From Marsupella aquatica (Eukaryota; Marchantiophyta): a DNA stretch of 64,000 bases. Shown here piece by piece: positions 10,222 through 20,909 of this stretch. Where the stretch lies: positions 558,001 to 622,000 of the forward strand of contig OZ316897.1 in NCBI GenBank assembly GCA_973895155.1, written 5' to 3'. Position 1 is the stretch's first letter; the number at the start of each line of letters is the position of its first letter. A program made the translations under genes and the position numbers. The notes beneath the pieces are model-generated. The model had not been told where the DNA came from, did not search any database, and worked only from the letters and a program-made list of their open reading frames with translations.

Positions 10222-12241
10222 GTGAGGCATCCATTATTGTCTTCCGCTGAAATGGGACGATCCATCATAGTTACACGCAAGGACACGCGGGATGTCATCA
10301 CAATTGTCCTTCCCCCTGAATCTCAGTCCAGAAGAGTTTCCGATGAATACCTAGGGATCAAATTTGATGTTTCCAAAGAGTGTATTCTCTCTGTCTCCCT
10401 TATCACTAAGCATTCAAAAGGAAGTACCATCTTCTACATTGTTGTTGATGGTCTTTGTTTCTGGACGATGTACCCAGATAAAGAATACGAGGTCTTTGTT
10501 TTGGAAGACTCACAAGCATTGGCAGATCCATGTCTTGTGTCCGGTGGTGTCGATATTGTCAATATCTCAGACACTTTGGAGGACGAGGGAAAACAATCGC
10601 CCCTTTCATTTGATGTCCCAAAAAGGGTCCCAATGGATCCCTTGGTTGTGAAGATGGAGGTCCGCGAAGTCCTAGTTGTCTATCGGCAAAGTGCGATGGA
10701 TACTCTTCTCAAATCAAAGGGGCATAGCGAGTTATCCATTTCATTAGGGAGAAGGAATGCACGCATCAGATAGTTCCTAGTCTCTCGATGACGTACAACG
10801 GGAATGTAGTTTTTGAGTTGCCTCCAGTCGATTGCGTCAATTCAAAAGGGAAGCGGCTGAAGGACATGGACCGGGGGAAGGATTGCTATTACTGGACGCG
10901 CATCGTGAAAACATCTGCAAATGTTTTACCAAAGAAGATGTGGGATTTTGGAAAGGTTCAGTGTACCGGTTCACTTGAATGTCGGAACAACTCTTGTCAA
11001 CTCTGGAGAGACAAAAAGACTCGGAACAACCAGGTTTGGGCAAGAACACCGAAACTCTCAGGACCCTTCCGAGTTGGGGAACTGATTCCCAAAGGTGGTA
11101 TTGTTTGTCACCACTGCTTTGAACCTCCGATGTGTACCACGTCGTGTCCGGCAATGATGTTCTACATGTATCCTTCAGCGAAAGTGGATTCAACACATTT
11201 GGCGTTTATGTCCCGGCTGGCTGTGCACATGGGATTCCACAACCATCCTAGTGGTCGGGTGTGGTTGAGAGAGACTGAAAAGGTTGCTAAGACTCATCTT
11301 ACAAAGGAGTTCCAGGCGAATCTACGAGCTACGCCTGCTGGGATAAAGAATGCGGCGACAGACTCTTTAACCAATGCCCTATGTGAAGATTCCATCAAAG
11401 AAATGTCATTGGAAGAGGAGAAGGAGATATGGGAGTCCCTAATGGTTGTTGCTACCCCACAAAAATTTGCCTCTGTTCTGCGAAGTGTGAGACAGGACCA
11501 GAAAGGTAAAGGAGAGCTGGAATATTTGGTGCGGATGCAAAAGTGTGTGAGACTTCCATTTCTGCATAGGTATTTGCTTCCAGGCCAAGGTTGTCGAGAT
11601 GAAAGTGCTCACATCTTCAAGATGACCGTGAAAGGGGAAGGATCTGGGATCGACCTTCTCCGGAAAATGAAGCCTGGTGGTTCCCTGGAGGGGTCATGGG
11701 TGAGTTTCAACGTCATGCACAGAATTACATCAGACTGGCTAACCTTTAGTGTTCATGTATATGATCATCATTATCGGGCACTTTGTACAATTTTCACTTG
11801 TGAGTTGAAAGCTGAAGACACCAAGTCCTTAGAGAGAGCTTGGCGACTGATGATAGAAGTTGCGAGTGAAAATGGTCTGGATAACATTCAAATTCGAGGA
11901 TTCATGGCTGTCAATGCCCAGGCGGGTTGGAATGCGGTGAGAAATGTTTTCTTTCATGGGATACCAGATCCTGACCGAGAACGATCGGACGCATTTCATT
12001 TTTATCAATCATTTCATAGGCATTCATGCGAAGGCATTCCAGATGGAAAACTCGAAGAACACAAGAAGTTGTGGGACGGTCTTCGTAATGCAAAGACTTT
12101 TTTGGAGACATATCGGATATCAAGAGAGATTGATGACTGGTGGCGAGCTGGAAATTGCCATCAAGGGAAGCTTTGAATGTTGCAAGGGTGGCTCTCATGG
12201 TGGGTGGTCCGTTGGAGATAGTGGGGAAACTTCATAAGACT
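10222..12241 (+). pseudogene. DDE-type transposase with WRKY/GCM1-like zinc finger (main exons)
   Basis: This looks like a MULE-type or related transposase. The N-terminal 180 residues (10222-10773) are unrecognised. After a frameshift near 10750 the frame continues from 10788. A Cys/His cluster follows (CTGSLECRNNSC, GIVCHHCFEPPMCTTSC, then HMGFHNHP), in the order of a WRKY/GCM1-type DNA-binding zinc finger. Then comes a catalytic-looking core (SWVSFNVMHRITSDWLTFSV, IQIRGFMAVNAQAGW, SDAFHFYQSFHRH). The frame stops at 12174. The next expected segment (WLSWWVVRW) lies one frame over and hits another stop, so the gene is broken. A good GTAAGT donor lies at 12242. The C-terminus is at 12614. Assignment rests on motif order, not on alignment. 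Confidence 0.62.
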
Positions 12242-12284
12242 GGTAAGTCAATTCCTCGATTCAGGATAGTATTTTGAGGATGCC

Positions 12285-12500
12285 AATAATAGCGCCTGGC
12301 ACTAGTATGCCGGAGGGTCATTCCAAGTCCGATGGCCTCGTCTGGTATACTAGCGCCAAGCGCTACTATGTCGGAGGGTCATTCCAAGTCTGATGGCGTC
12401 GTCCGTTATAGTAGCGCCAAGCGCTAGTGTGAACAACACAATTTTTAGACTTCAAACATGACATTCATGCAAGAAATTTAATAGCGCCAGGCGCTACCAA
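12285..12500. repeat. Second cluster of AGCGCC-type palindromes
   Basis: Four copies of the TAGCGCC(A/T)(G/A)GCGCTA palindrome or close variants, near 12288, 12350, 12413 and 12480. The first three have a spacer of about 63 bp (TCGGAGGGTCATTCCAAGTC-like). They sit between the GTAAGT donor at 12242 and the last transposase exon, so they may lie in an intron. Confidence 0.75.
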
Positions 12501-12613
12501 CAATTAGAGTATATATAGCTTACAAACACTCACAGTTGACGCAAATTACTGTCTATGTGCTAAGTAGATTTATTCATTTCCGGTGACAGAGCAAGAGTGC
12601 TGAGGAGGCAGGT

Positions 12614-13357
12614 ATGATTCCAAATTGTACAGGTTTGGAATCAGTGCATGCAGGCATGAAGGCGTGGCAAATGAAGAAACGGGTTGGCCTCATGGAGGGA
12701 TGCAAAACCGACCAAAACCGAGCCGTATGTCAGATTGCAGCTTACATTGCATACGGTCAAGGACTACATCGGGGAACTGGACCCACTATCTTTGAGCTGG
12801 CTTTCAGATCTGCGGACATGACTGGGTCTCCACGTCTATTTGAAGAAGCTACCAATCTCCTTCTTTCCAACACAGTTGAATTTGATTTGGAAAGAACTGT
12901 TCCATTGAATGGAGACGTCATAACTTGATCGGTGAAACGAAAAGGTAATGCGAGTGGAAATGTCTTGGCACAAGACTCTCACAGGCATGACACTATCCTT
13001 GTGACTTCACCAAATACCAGGGGTTTGAAGAGGAGAAACCTCCATTCCACAGACTTTGAGAAGATGTCTTCCACACCTTCTGGTGGTGGAAGTGCAGTCG
13101 TGAATTTGTCTCAAATTGAGAGTGAAGATTTTGAAGAGGTCATCATCCTTGAAACACCCTCACGTCGAACGACAAGATCTACTGTTCCTCCCATTATACA
13201 TGAAGCTGAGGCCGCGCCTGAAGAATGTCTTCTCCCGTTGAAAAGTGACGTAGCTCCAGGTCTTTGGCAGCTCCGACGCACTTCAAAACGCAGTGCTGGT
13301 CCAGCTTGCAATGGGACGCTCGGTTGGAGAGGGAGCTGCGATGAATGTCAAAATTGA
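12614..13357 (+). pseudogene. Transposase C-terminal exon and tail
   Basis: The first part (PNCTGLESVHAGMKAW, then IAAYIAYGQGLHRGTGPT) reads as the C-terminal end of the catalytic domain, with the Glu of GLESVHAG a candidate third catalytic residue. A stop at 12926 is followed by an open frame (12932-13357) rich in Ser, Thr and charged residues. That frame has a short acidic motif (SEDFEEVIILETPSRR) and ends in a Cys pair (CDECQN). It is probably the linker and tail of the same transposase. No terminal repeat of this element could be defined. Confidence 0.5.
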
Positions 13358-13973
13358 GTAAAGAAGACTGGGTTTCCAAACCCAGAAGGAGTTGTTGCAA
13401 TATCTGTAAGAGGATGTAGACTTTTTAGAGGAGAACCTCATCCTGACCAGATATGGTTTTGCCCAAACAACAAATGAACCCCATTTAAGGAAAACCAAAC
13501 TTTGGAAATTCCGAAAATCACTAAATATTATTATTTTAATAAAAAGGGGGCAACATGACGCGTGGCTACGCGTGAAACCCTAAAAATGACTGCAATGTCA
13601 CATTTTAACCAATTCAACTTGATGGGACCAAGAGACATGCTCACGCGAATAATAACAATAGAGAAATAAATCTCTGAGATCCTTTATATATGATAACCAG
13701 TATATAAGGAGTTTACAAATGGTTTCTAGAACGACAATACAAATTAATCTGATCTCATGCCGACTATTATTTTGGAAGCGTCCTAAATTGGGCGTCTGTT
13801 AAATTGCTCTACTAGATATCTATCTCCATGCCTCTGAATCACAGGGTCTTCCCATAGAGTATGATTATAATCATAATCTCTAAAAATAGATTTAACTGAC
13901 CAATCAGGATAATCTCTTCCATTAGCAATGACAAGCGGCTCACAAGAGTTTGCTAGCTTGCTAAGATACGGAA
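13358..13973. other. AT-rich interval without a recognisable gene
   Basis: It contains a short hairpin (GACGCGTGGCTACGCGT near 13558) and AT-rich sequence. I see no coding signal. It may hold the right end of the WRKY/GCM1-type element and the 3' side of the NIF-like gene. Confidence 0.4.
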
Positions 13974-14443
13974 TCAGAAGTTAATCAGGAAACTGTCGTC
14001 GACCGACCCAAAATATTTGGGCGGAAATAATGATCCAACAACAGGATCTAAACAAGCATGAAATGCATCGGATTCGATAAGCATTATATTTTGCTGTAGA
14101 TACACCTTCGTATAAATTCCAACCTTCTCAAAACACTTCAAAAATATCCGCTTATTTGATGTCACCCCATCGCATAAGTAACAATGAGACTGATCCCAAA
14201 TATACTTAAATGAGGCCATTTCCATCGCAGTAAAAATAGATGCTAAAATTTGATCTAAAATGTTCTTCCCAAGAGAGGACCAGATCCCTACATCAAAATT
14301 CTCAAAACAGAATCTCAAGAATTCATGAAGATGAGGCCTTGGAAAAACGTATATATTCCCAATTTGAATTCCAGTTGAGACCGCCATCAGTCGGGAATGC
14401 GGTGCAGTGTAATAGAGTAGATGCTCCACGTCTAAAACTATGA
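13974..14443 (-). pseudogene. NLI-interacting-factor (FCP1-like) phosphatase domain fragment
   Basis: NIF/FCP1 domains are HAD-superfamily phosphatases that act on phosphoserine, for example in the RNA polymerase II tail. The minus frame starts in IVLDVEHLLYY, where the usual DxDGT catalytic motif is changed. It continues with VFPRPHLHEFLRFCFENFDVGIWSS (typical [KR]RPxxxEFL and VWSS motifs) and WDQSHCY, then NIMLIESDAF near the second Asp motif. Both catalytic Asp motifs look degraded and there is no clear start, so I treat it as a decayed accessory gene. It is on the same strand as the RPA-like and RING-like genes. Confidence 0.6.
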
Positions 14444-14629
14444 GTCCTCAATCTCAAAACTCTGTGAAAAGGCACTTTGTGACATTCTTGTACATTGATT
14501 CATGTCTTTGACCAATCTAGTTTATTGTGTGCAGGTGTTCAATTTGATGACTGCGCAATGCACATGGCCCATGATTCTCAGTGGCAAGTAAACTTGCAAC
14601 TCCTCCTTACCGAATACTAGTTCTTCTTT

Positions 14630-15180
14630 GTAATACCTATTGCTAATACTTGTAATATTTATTTGCTAATACTTAATGCCTTTTCTAGTACCTACTTGAT
14701 AATAAATACTCATAGTACCTAGTACATAATACTTAGTCAAGTATTAAATACCTTAAGTACCAGTACTAGTTACGTATGTACCAAGTACTCAGTACCATAA
14801 GTACGCAGTACCAACTTAAGTACCTTAAGTACCAAATACTCAGTACTTTGAGTACCTAGTACTCAATACATAATACCAAGTACCTAAGTAAGTACCTAGT
14901 ACTCAGTACCTTAAGTACATAGTACCTTGAGTACATAGTACCAAGTACCAATAAGTACCCAGTACTCAGTACCTTAAGTACCCAGTACTCAGTACCTTAA
15001 GTACCCAGTACTCAGTACCTTAAGTACCTAGTACTCAGTACCCTGAGTATCAAGTACTTATACCTTGAGTACCTAGTACTTAATACCGAGCTCAATACGT
15101 TGAGTATTTGGTACTCAAGACCTGGCTTTAGTACTCAGTACTTGCAGTCCGACCCAATACTCAATACTATAGCCTAGGCT
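14630..15180. repeat. Low-complexity AGTACC/AGTACT array
   Basis: About 550 bp of repeated 10-12 bp words such as CAGTACCTTAAGTACCTAGT and TACTCAGTACC. The words contain GTAC and TTAAGTAC, so they are locally self-complementary and could fold extensively. No coding potential. It differs from the AATAC/GTATT array at 17290. Confidence 0.85.
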
Positions 15181-15184
15181 AATA

Positions 15185-16630
15185 GTTTTATACTGAGTGT
15201 TTGATGTAGTGGGTGTTGTGAGACTAGTAGCTATATTGCAAAAGCAAGCCACTGATACATTTTAACTGCTGGACCTATCTCTTTTTTCATGCAGGTGATA
15301 TAATGAGTCTCTCTTTGTTGCCTAGAGGCACGACAACCACTACCCTTGTTTGGCTAGATATAGATATAAATTATCATAAATTTTAGTCATGTGAGTTGTG
15401 GCTAGCGAATTAGCTAGTTGAGTAGTGGCCACAGGACCATTGTGTCTTTGTTCAAGAGCATTTTGTGATCATGCTTCCGTTTCAGAATTAGCTTGAAATG
15501 CAAATTGAACCTTGTCTATCAAATCTATAAAAGTTCTCATCAAATGCCAATGGATGTCCATATTCTTCTTTGTTGCCTTCCTGGACCTCTGGTGCAACTT
15601 TAATTATCTCAATTCGGTGATCACCTTAGTCTGTTCCTCCTGTTCGGTTTAGTGCCTTAGTTCCCAGAACTTTGCAAAGGGAAGCAAATTTTAGCTCTCA
15701 ACCTCCATCCAGATCTTATTACCCCCATGCATGTTATAGCATACTGTAACTACTTTTCCTAAATTAAGCACTCGTCCATTCATGGACCCAGGTTATTCAC
15801 AGTTCATGTTGTCTTTTGAGATCTGCCTTAGTTTGATTTATTTATTTCAATCATCAAAGGAGGAGCATGATTGTTTCACAGTACCAGTATGTACACTCAT
15901 TCAGTTTTTTCCTAAGTGAGTGTACATACTGAGATCACTATGAGCATCAATGGCATTTTCTATTCCAAGGCAAATGATTGCTATGAAGGGTTCACTTTCT
16001 AAGGTTTCTCACAATAACTAATTGCGCTAACATCTACATTATGATCCAAACAACAACCTGGATATAGGTTGAAAGCTTGGCATTGTTGAAGGCCAACATT
16101 TTGGACTATAAACAAAAATTAAACTCATTCATTGTTTCTTCATAAACACGAGTCACAAACACTCGCTCAGTTTATTTATAGTGCAAGTCCTGTTGCTTTC
16201 AATAGTAAATGCAATACCATGCAGACTACAAAATTGACTGTAACAAATCCATGTAATCCATTGAACTGTTTGGCCTGTAGAATTCAGTTCACTTTTCCGC
16301 GATTAAAAAAACTACTCTAGCAATTGTCAAGTAGGCAACTCTATTTCTCTATAGTTTCCAATATATCAAGATTTGTACAAAATGAGACATCTTGTAGTCA
16401 CTCAATTTATTTATGCAAGCTAGACTTTAGCTTTGTACAGTAAATCAAGTACTCACAGGATACAAAATTGATTGATTGTAACTAATCCAAGCAGAGATAG
16501 AAAGAACCACACTAAACTGTTGGGGCCTGTAGAAAAATCGGGCCACAAAATCCGTATGCAAAAACACTACTGCAAAAATTGCAGCTCTATATATGTCTCT
16601 ACAATTCCCAAAACATTCTCCTCAGATCAC
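15185..16630. other. E1 non-coding interval shared with E4
   Basis: From 15538 onward this interval is duplicated in inverted orientation at the right end of the window (62972-64000). No convincing gene is present; the small open frames are short and lack codon bias. It contains one strong hairpin at 15885-15931. Confidence 0.5.
15885..15931. repeat. 15 bp perfect hairpin
   Basis: CAGTATGTACACTCA (15885-15899) pairs exactly with TGAGTGTACATACTG (15917-15931) across a 17-base loop. The E4 copy keeps both arms intact at 63678-63720. Confidence 0.85.
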
Positions 16631-16637
16631 CTCATTC

Positions 16638-17261
16638 CTAATCTAAACCTTGATGGCGAAGTGCAACTAAAATACCCTCCAATTGGTCCAAAAGGATAGA
16701 TCCTCTTGGTACAAGGGATCTTTCCACATTGGTGGACCTTGGGTGGGATCTAGAAACTGTCACAGTGAGAGGCCAGGGGACCCAACTATGGGTAGGAACC
16801 CCAAGGAGAGACAAAATTTCCACTGATAGTACCCCATCTTTTGCAGCCAAGGCCACTGAGCACCTTCGTCACTGCAAGGCAACAGCCCGGACGTAGTCCA
16901 TCTGCTCCTGTTCGGTGCAAGCTCGTAGGTCTGAAGCTCCTAGCCCCAACCAGACTGAAGCGCTATCCCGAATCTCAGCACGAATGGGGGTTGCCTGCTT
17001 AAACACCACATCAACAATCACAACTTCAAAACCATATGTATCAACACCCTCCCCTGCATGGCCACACACCTGCCGGCCGAGCTCCTTTGATGTGCCACAA
17101 ATGCCTCCATGTCCTAGCCGATGTGAGCATGCTTTATAAATAAAGCGCCGAGGATGGGGGAAGGTTGAATGAAAGTTCACAATATGAACCACGACATCTT
17201 GAAATGAAGCAGACTGCCCTGCTTCCACGACCTGCTCAACTTCTGTTACAGGAGTCCCCAT
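16638..17261 (-). pseudogene. RPA-C/OB-fold-like protein (E1 copy), nonsense mutation
   Basis: Same gene as 62348-62971, where it is intact (207 codons). Here the frame is open from ATG 17261 to a TGA at about 16869 that replaces a Cys codon in ALQCRRC, and it resumes to 16638. The zinc-finger-like part (YKACSHRL, CGTSKELGRQVCGH) and the strand-rich part after it (TYGFEVVIVD, SVWLGLGASDL) resemble the C-terminal OB fold of replication protein A. See the intact copy for detail. Confidence 0.55.
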
Positions 17262-17289
17262 TCTTCTGCGTCAACAAGATCCTGCAAAA

Positions 17290-17790
17290 CTACAAGTCCA
17301 ATACTCAAATCAATACTCAAGGATTCCCGATGGATATTCAATGACAAAACCTTGCTTGCACTAGTACCACAACATGACACACAATCCTCAAGGGATTACA
17401 CTACTACTCACAGGTATTGAACTAATACTCGCAGGAATTTGAAACAATACTCAAACGCGTTTACATAATACTCAAAGGTATTTACATAATACTCAAAGGT
17501 ATTTGCATAATACTACAAGGTATTTACATAATATACTACACGGTATTGTGACAATACTACAAGGTATTATGATAATAATACACTGTATTGTGATAATACT
17601 CAACGGTATTGAGATAAAACTCAACGGTATTGAGATAATAGTACTTGAGGTATTATGAAAATACCAGGGGAAATTGACTAACACCTGAAACTCTTATAGT
17701 AATACCTTATTGTATTAGACTAATACCCGAAGGTACTAAACTAATACTTGGTATTAGAGTAACAGTTACAGGTACCAGGTAAATACTCTG
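17290..17790. repeat. AATACTC/GGTATT array (E1 copy)
   Basis: About 500 bp of irregular units of the form AATACTCAAAGGTATTTACAT, which mix a word with its near complement (ATACTC/GGTATT). The E4 copy is at 61850-62330. The array lies directly upstream of the RPA-like gene in both copies, at its 5' side, where a promoter would be. Confidence 0.8.
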
Positions 17791-18080
17791 TGACATGAAA
17801 GCACAGCCAGAGAAATTACTTGAGTCTGGTAGTGCATGTAAAGTGAGTATTCAAATCTACATAATATGCATGTATGAAGTGAGTGAACCCTAAACCACAT
17901 AAACCTGTGACAATACATAGAAATTGACTGGTACAAAGGATGAGCAATAGGAGAGTAAGAAAATTTACCATCGATGCATCCACATTGGGTATCTAGACAG
18001 ACATCTAGGGTTCATGAATGCTCATAGGCAGACGACAATGTCAACATAGTAGTCCTATTTAAATTACTCAGTCTCACCTA

Positions 18081-19436
18081 TTACAATTTCCTAGCTGATC
18101 CACGACCTCTTCCTCGTCCTTTGACAGGTGGTTTAACCTTTTCAACTGACTTTAAGGCAACATTACCACCCTTGTCATGAGCAAGATCCAATCCTAGACT
18201 GATAGCAACACCCCTTAACTTCCCCTTAGCTTGAGAGGAGCTTGTGCCATTCTTCTCCTCGGCCTTTCGCTTTTTGCTACTCCCCTTACAAGACTCAGAG
18301 CCAGGCTCCTCGCCAGGCTCAGAGTCAGAGACATTCTCCACCTGAGTGACCAAACAAGGTTCTGGAGCAGCACCCTTTTCGACCTTCACAATTGAGAGAT
18401 TCACCTCGCCCTTGGACTCCGGGGCTGATGTCTGCGTTTGAACTAGAGTAGGAACTGACTTGATGTCAACTTTTGAGACCCTCAACAACTCATGGTGTAC
18501 ATGTGCAGCTTCACCAACAGCCTCATGATATTTGATAGACTTCTTCACACTTTCCTACAGCGCAAAACAATATCCCACAATTAGCAATTGACCAATATCC
18601 CCGCTAATACCAATGTACGACAAAGCTAGATCACTAAGGCTCTTTTGAAAAGAGATAGATTGTTCTTCCAAACCCCAATCATCTGCTAGCTTCACTACAT
18701 CTGGATGGTCCACTCGGGATGAGCCCCAGCACTTCAGCCAGGCTAGATGAAACACTTCAGCACAGGCTAAACACTTAGGAGGTTTACTGTCACCGTTTCG
18801 AAGCAACGGGAACAAACAACTTGGATGATAGCAATGTCCACACGATGTGGGAATCCAATTGTTACAAAAGAAGCCAAGAGAGCAAACACGGCAACCTCCA
18901 CCTTTGGCAACCTCCACAGTGTATGGTTGAAACTTTCCGATTCCGTCCAGCGCATAGGTAAGCATGGCGATGTCGTCGGCAGGAATCCCCTTAACACCAT
19001 CCTTCTTGTAGCCGTTCTTCCCAGACTTGTTCCCAAAATACTCCTCCAACACCTCAGCGGACACGTCTTCACTTGTGAGCTCCTTCGGAATGCTTCCCAC
19101 ATTGGGCAAGCCAAGGACATTGTGGAAATGATCGATGTCCTTCACAAACTCATCAATTGTCCACTCTTCTGATGAGGGGACCTTTACAAGACTCTCACCG
19201 TGTGATTTCGGTGGTAGCTTGTGACTCGTGGACTTTCCAGGCATTTCAGAAGACATACCTACTGTGTAGCTTGAGTTCTCCCAGCTGCTCACTCCAAGCG
19301 TTGGCAACAAACTATTTGGGCACAAACCTGCGCTATGCGACTCCGCCTGAGTCCCTTGAAAGCACGTTACTCCAGAGTCTGACTCGTCCCTTCCAGTGCC
19401 TTGCGCCTGAATTACAACACAAGAATGTGAGTTCAA
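18081..19436 (-). pseudogene. Coiled-coil/RING-like zinc finger protein (E1 copy), internally deleted
   Basis: The N-terminal exon starts at 19436 (MNSHSCVVIQAQG). A helical region follows (VDHFHN-type, VLGLPNVGSIPKELTSEDVS). The frame jumps straight into a RING-like cluster (CRVCSLGF, SCGHCYHPSCLF, PKCLACAEVFH). About 1.27 kb present in E4, covering the coiled coil and a conserved 100-residue block, is deleted here. The join carries a duplicated GGTGGAGGTTGCC filler. After an intron (acceptor near 18549) the C-terminal exon has a basic nuclear-signal-like stretch (KKRKAEEKNG) and ends GRGRGRGSARKL. The RING type would suggest E3 ubiquitin ligase activity, but the Cys/His spacing is atypical. 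Confidence 0.55.
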
Positions 19437-20169
19437 TGTCGAGTCTCATTTGAAAAGATTGAATGTGTGCCTAATGCGTGGCCTAGATCATAGAAGACAT
19501 TCAATATTAAACAAGTGGGGAAGAAAACAATCAGAGCAACTTTCTGAGTGTCCTCAACTTTCAAAATTGTAGCTCAGGTCCTGTAACTCTTCAATCTCCA
19601 CAACACAAACGAGAATGCAACAAGTTCCAGAGATTCAAATGCTTGCAGCCCTCGACCAAAAGCAACTTCCTGCGCCAAAATGCAATGTCATTCCCTCCCG
19701 CGTTCCCTCCCTTGCTACCTAATCAAGGATCACAATGTTGCGGTCTTCTCCAACTGGCACATTGCGCAACATTCAAACTGGAGTATGCATCGTGAAAGTT
19801 GATTCAACGCGACAAAAAGGAAATAGAAAGGAAGTGCGCACTTTGCGCCCAGGTCTCCCTTGATTGCAGGCAATGCTACGGTTTGGATCATCCTTCTAGC
19901 AGGAAGGGTCAAGATCCAACAATGCTACTCCCTCAACCACCACCACTGATCTTCATTGCCACCACGGCACGGTTCGGATTTGCTGACCTTTCTAATTTTG
20001 AAATGATAGGAGGTTACGGTAGTAATGTCTTTTCGGCCCTTCCTCCCTCCAACGTGATTGTACTTGCAACAACCTCCTCCCTCATCATTACATGACTTGT
20101 AGTACTAACTGTACTATGAGCTCTGTGGTAGGGGTGGTATTAGGAGGGGTATTATTTTGCTCAAATTAG

Positions 20170-20192
20170 ACCCCCTCTAGCTTGCTTTTGCC
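20170..20192. repeat. E1 right terminal inverted repeat
   Basis: It reads ACCCCCTCTAGCTTGCTTTT plus GCC. Its reverse complement matches the left end at 38103-38125 and the E4 end at 58013-58035. It is followed by the target duplication TTGTT (20193-20197). Confidence 0.88.
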
Positions 20193-20909
20193 TTGTTAGG
20201 TGATGATCATCATCGGATTGTTGCCAATGTTCACCAGGTGAGGTCTTGGATTGGACCTGCTATGTTATTGGATGCTGCACGTGTGGGTTCTCATGCACAT
20301 TGTCCACGCTTGTGGTGGACTAATCTGATCCCATGTGAGGTGCTGAAGCGCGCATTTGACAACATTCCACGCTCACCAGCCTTAGTGGTGGATAATATTT
20401 TGGATCCAGGACGTCGTGCACAAGGTGTGATCCAACCTGATAGACCTCCATTGGCAATGGTCAATGCAGTTGGGCACCCACGTTGTGCATTACTCACTCT
20501 TGTAAGCCACTTTGCTTCATATGCATTCAGAGCAGGTGGCCCTGGACTTGTGTGGGACACAGCTCTCCAGCAGTTAGTGGAACCTACTGCTGATGAGAGA
20601 GAGCATGCTATGGGATTTTTGACTGGCACCACTATAGTTGCCTTTGTGCTAGAGGGTTTGCAGCGCCAGGTTCTTGGTCAAGCAATGGATCTGAATTGTT
20701 TGACTTGGATTATCAGCTTGGGAGTAGCTGAACAGTTGCGGATGCGCTCTACTGGAATTACTGATTGTCCCTTGGTGAGCTTGCGGTCCACTAAGACAGT
20801 ACTGACCACAGCTGGGGGCAAGCAGACAGTCCATGGACCTATGGCAGGATTGGCCAAGGCTGGACAGATTGTTGAGCAGGAAGGGACTGCTCAATCTACT
20901 ACTAAATAG
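20193..20909 (+). pseudogene. Cytosine-5 DNA methyltransferase, C-terminal half (Gypsy-encoded)
   Basis: The frame starts at LLGDDHHRIVANVHQVRSW, the direct continuation of ILENVP at 38126 on the minus strand. It continues with the region after catalytic motif VI: DAARVGSHAHCPRLWWTNL corresponds to methyltransferase motif VIII (the AHR-R-WW region). A later conserved stretch is PRCALLTLVSHFASYAFRAGG, the likely target-recognition region. The rest, up to a TAG at 20907, links to RT. Cytosine-5 methyltransferases methylate DNA cytosines using S-adenosylmethionine. There is no ATG start because the N-terminal half was separated by E1 insertion and inversion. Confidence 0.75.

Larger units (their letters stand above)
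8789..20192 (+). mobile_element. E1 DNA transposon, right-hand part (displaced by inversion)
   Basis: The right end at 20192 carries the E terminal inverted repeat (reverse complement of GGCAAAAGCAAGCTAGAGGG), followed by TTGTT (20193-20197), a 5 bp target duplication. The left end of the same insertion is at 38125, with the matching TTGTT on the minus strand. The segment contains minus-strand NIF-, RPA- and RING-like genes and a plus-strand WRKY/GCM1-type transposase that is probably a separate nested element. Bases 15538-20192 match 58013-64000 in inverted orientation. Confidence 0.8.

Noticed and set aside
19799-20095. 98-codon frame near the E1 right end, also at 58407-58111 in E4
   Set aside because: Conserved only because the DNA is duplicated; it has no recognisable domain and lies next to the terminal repeat. 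Not called as a gene.
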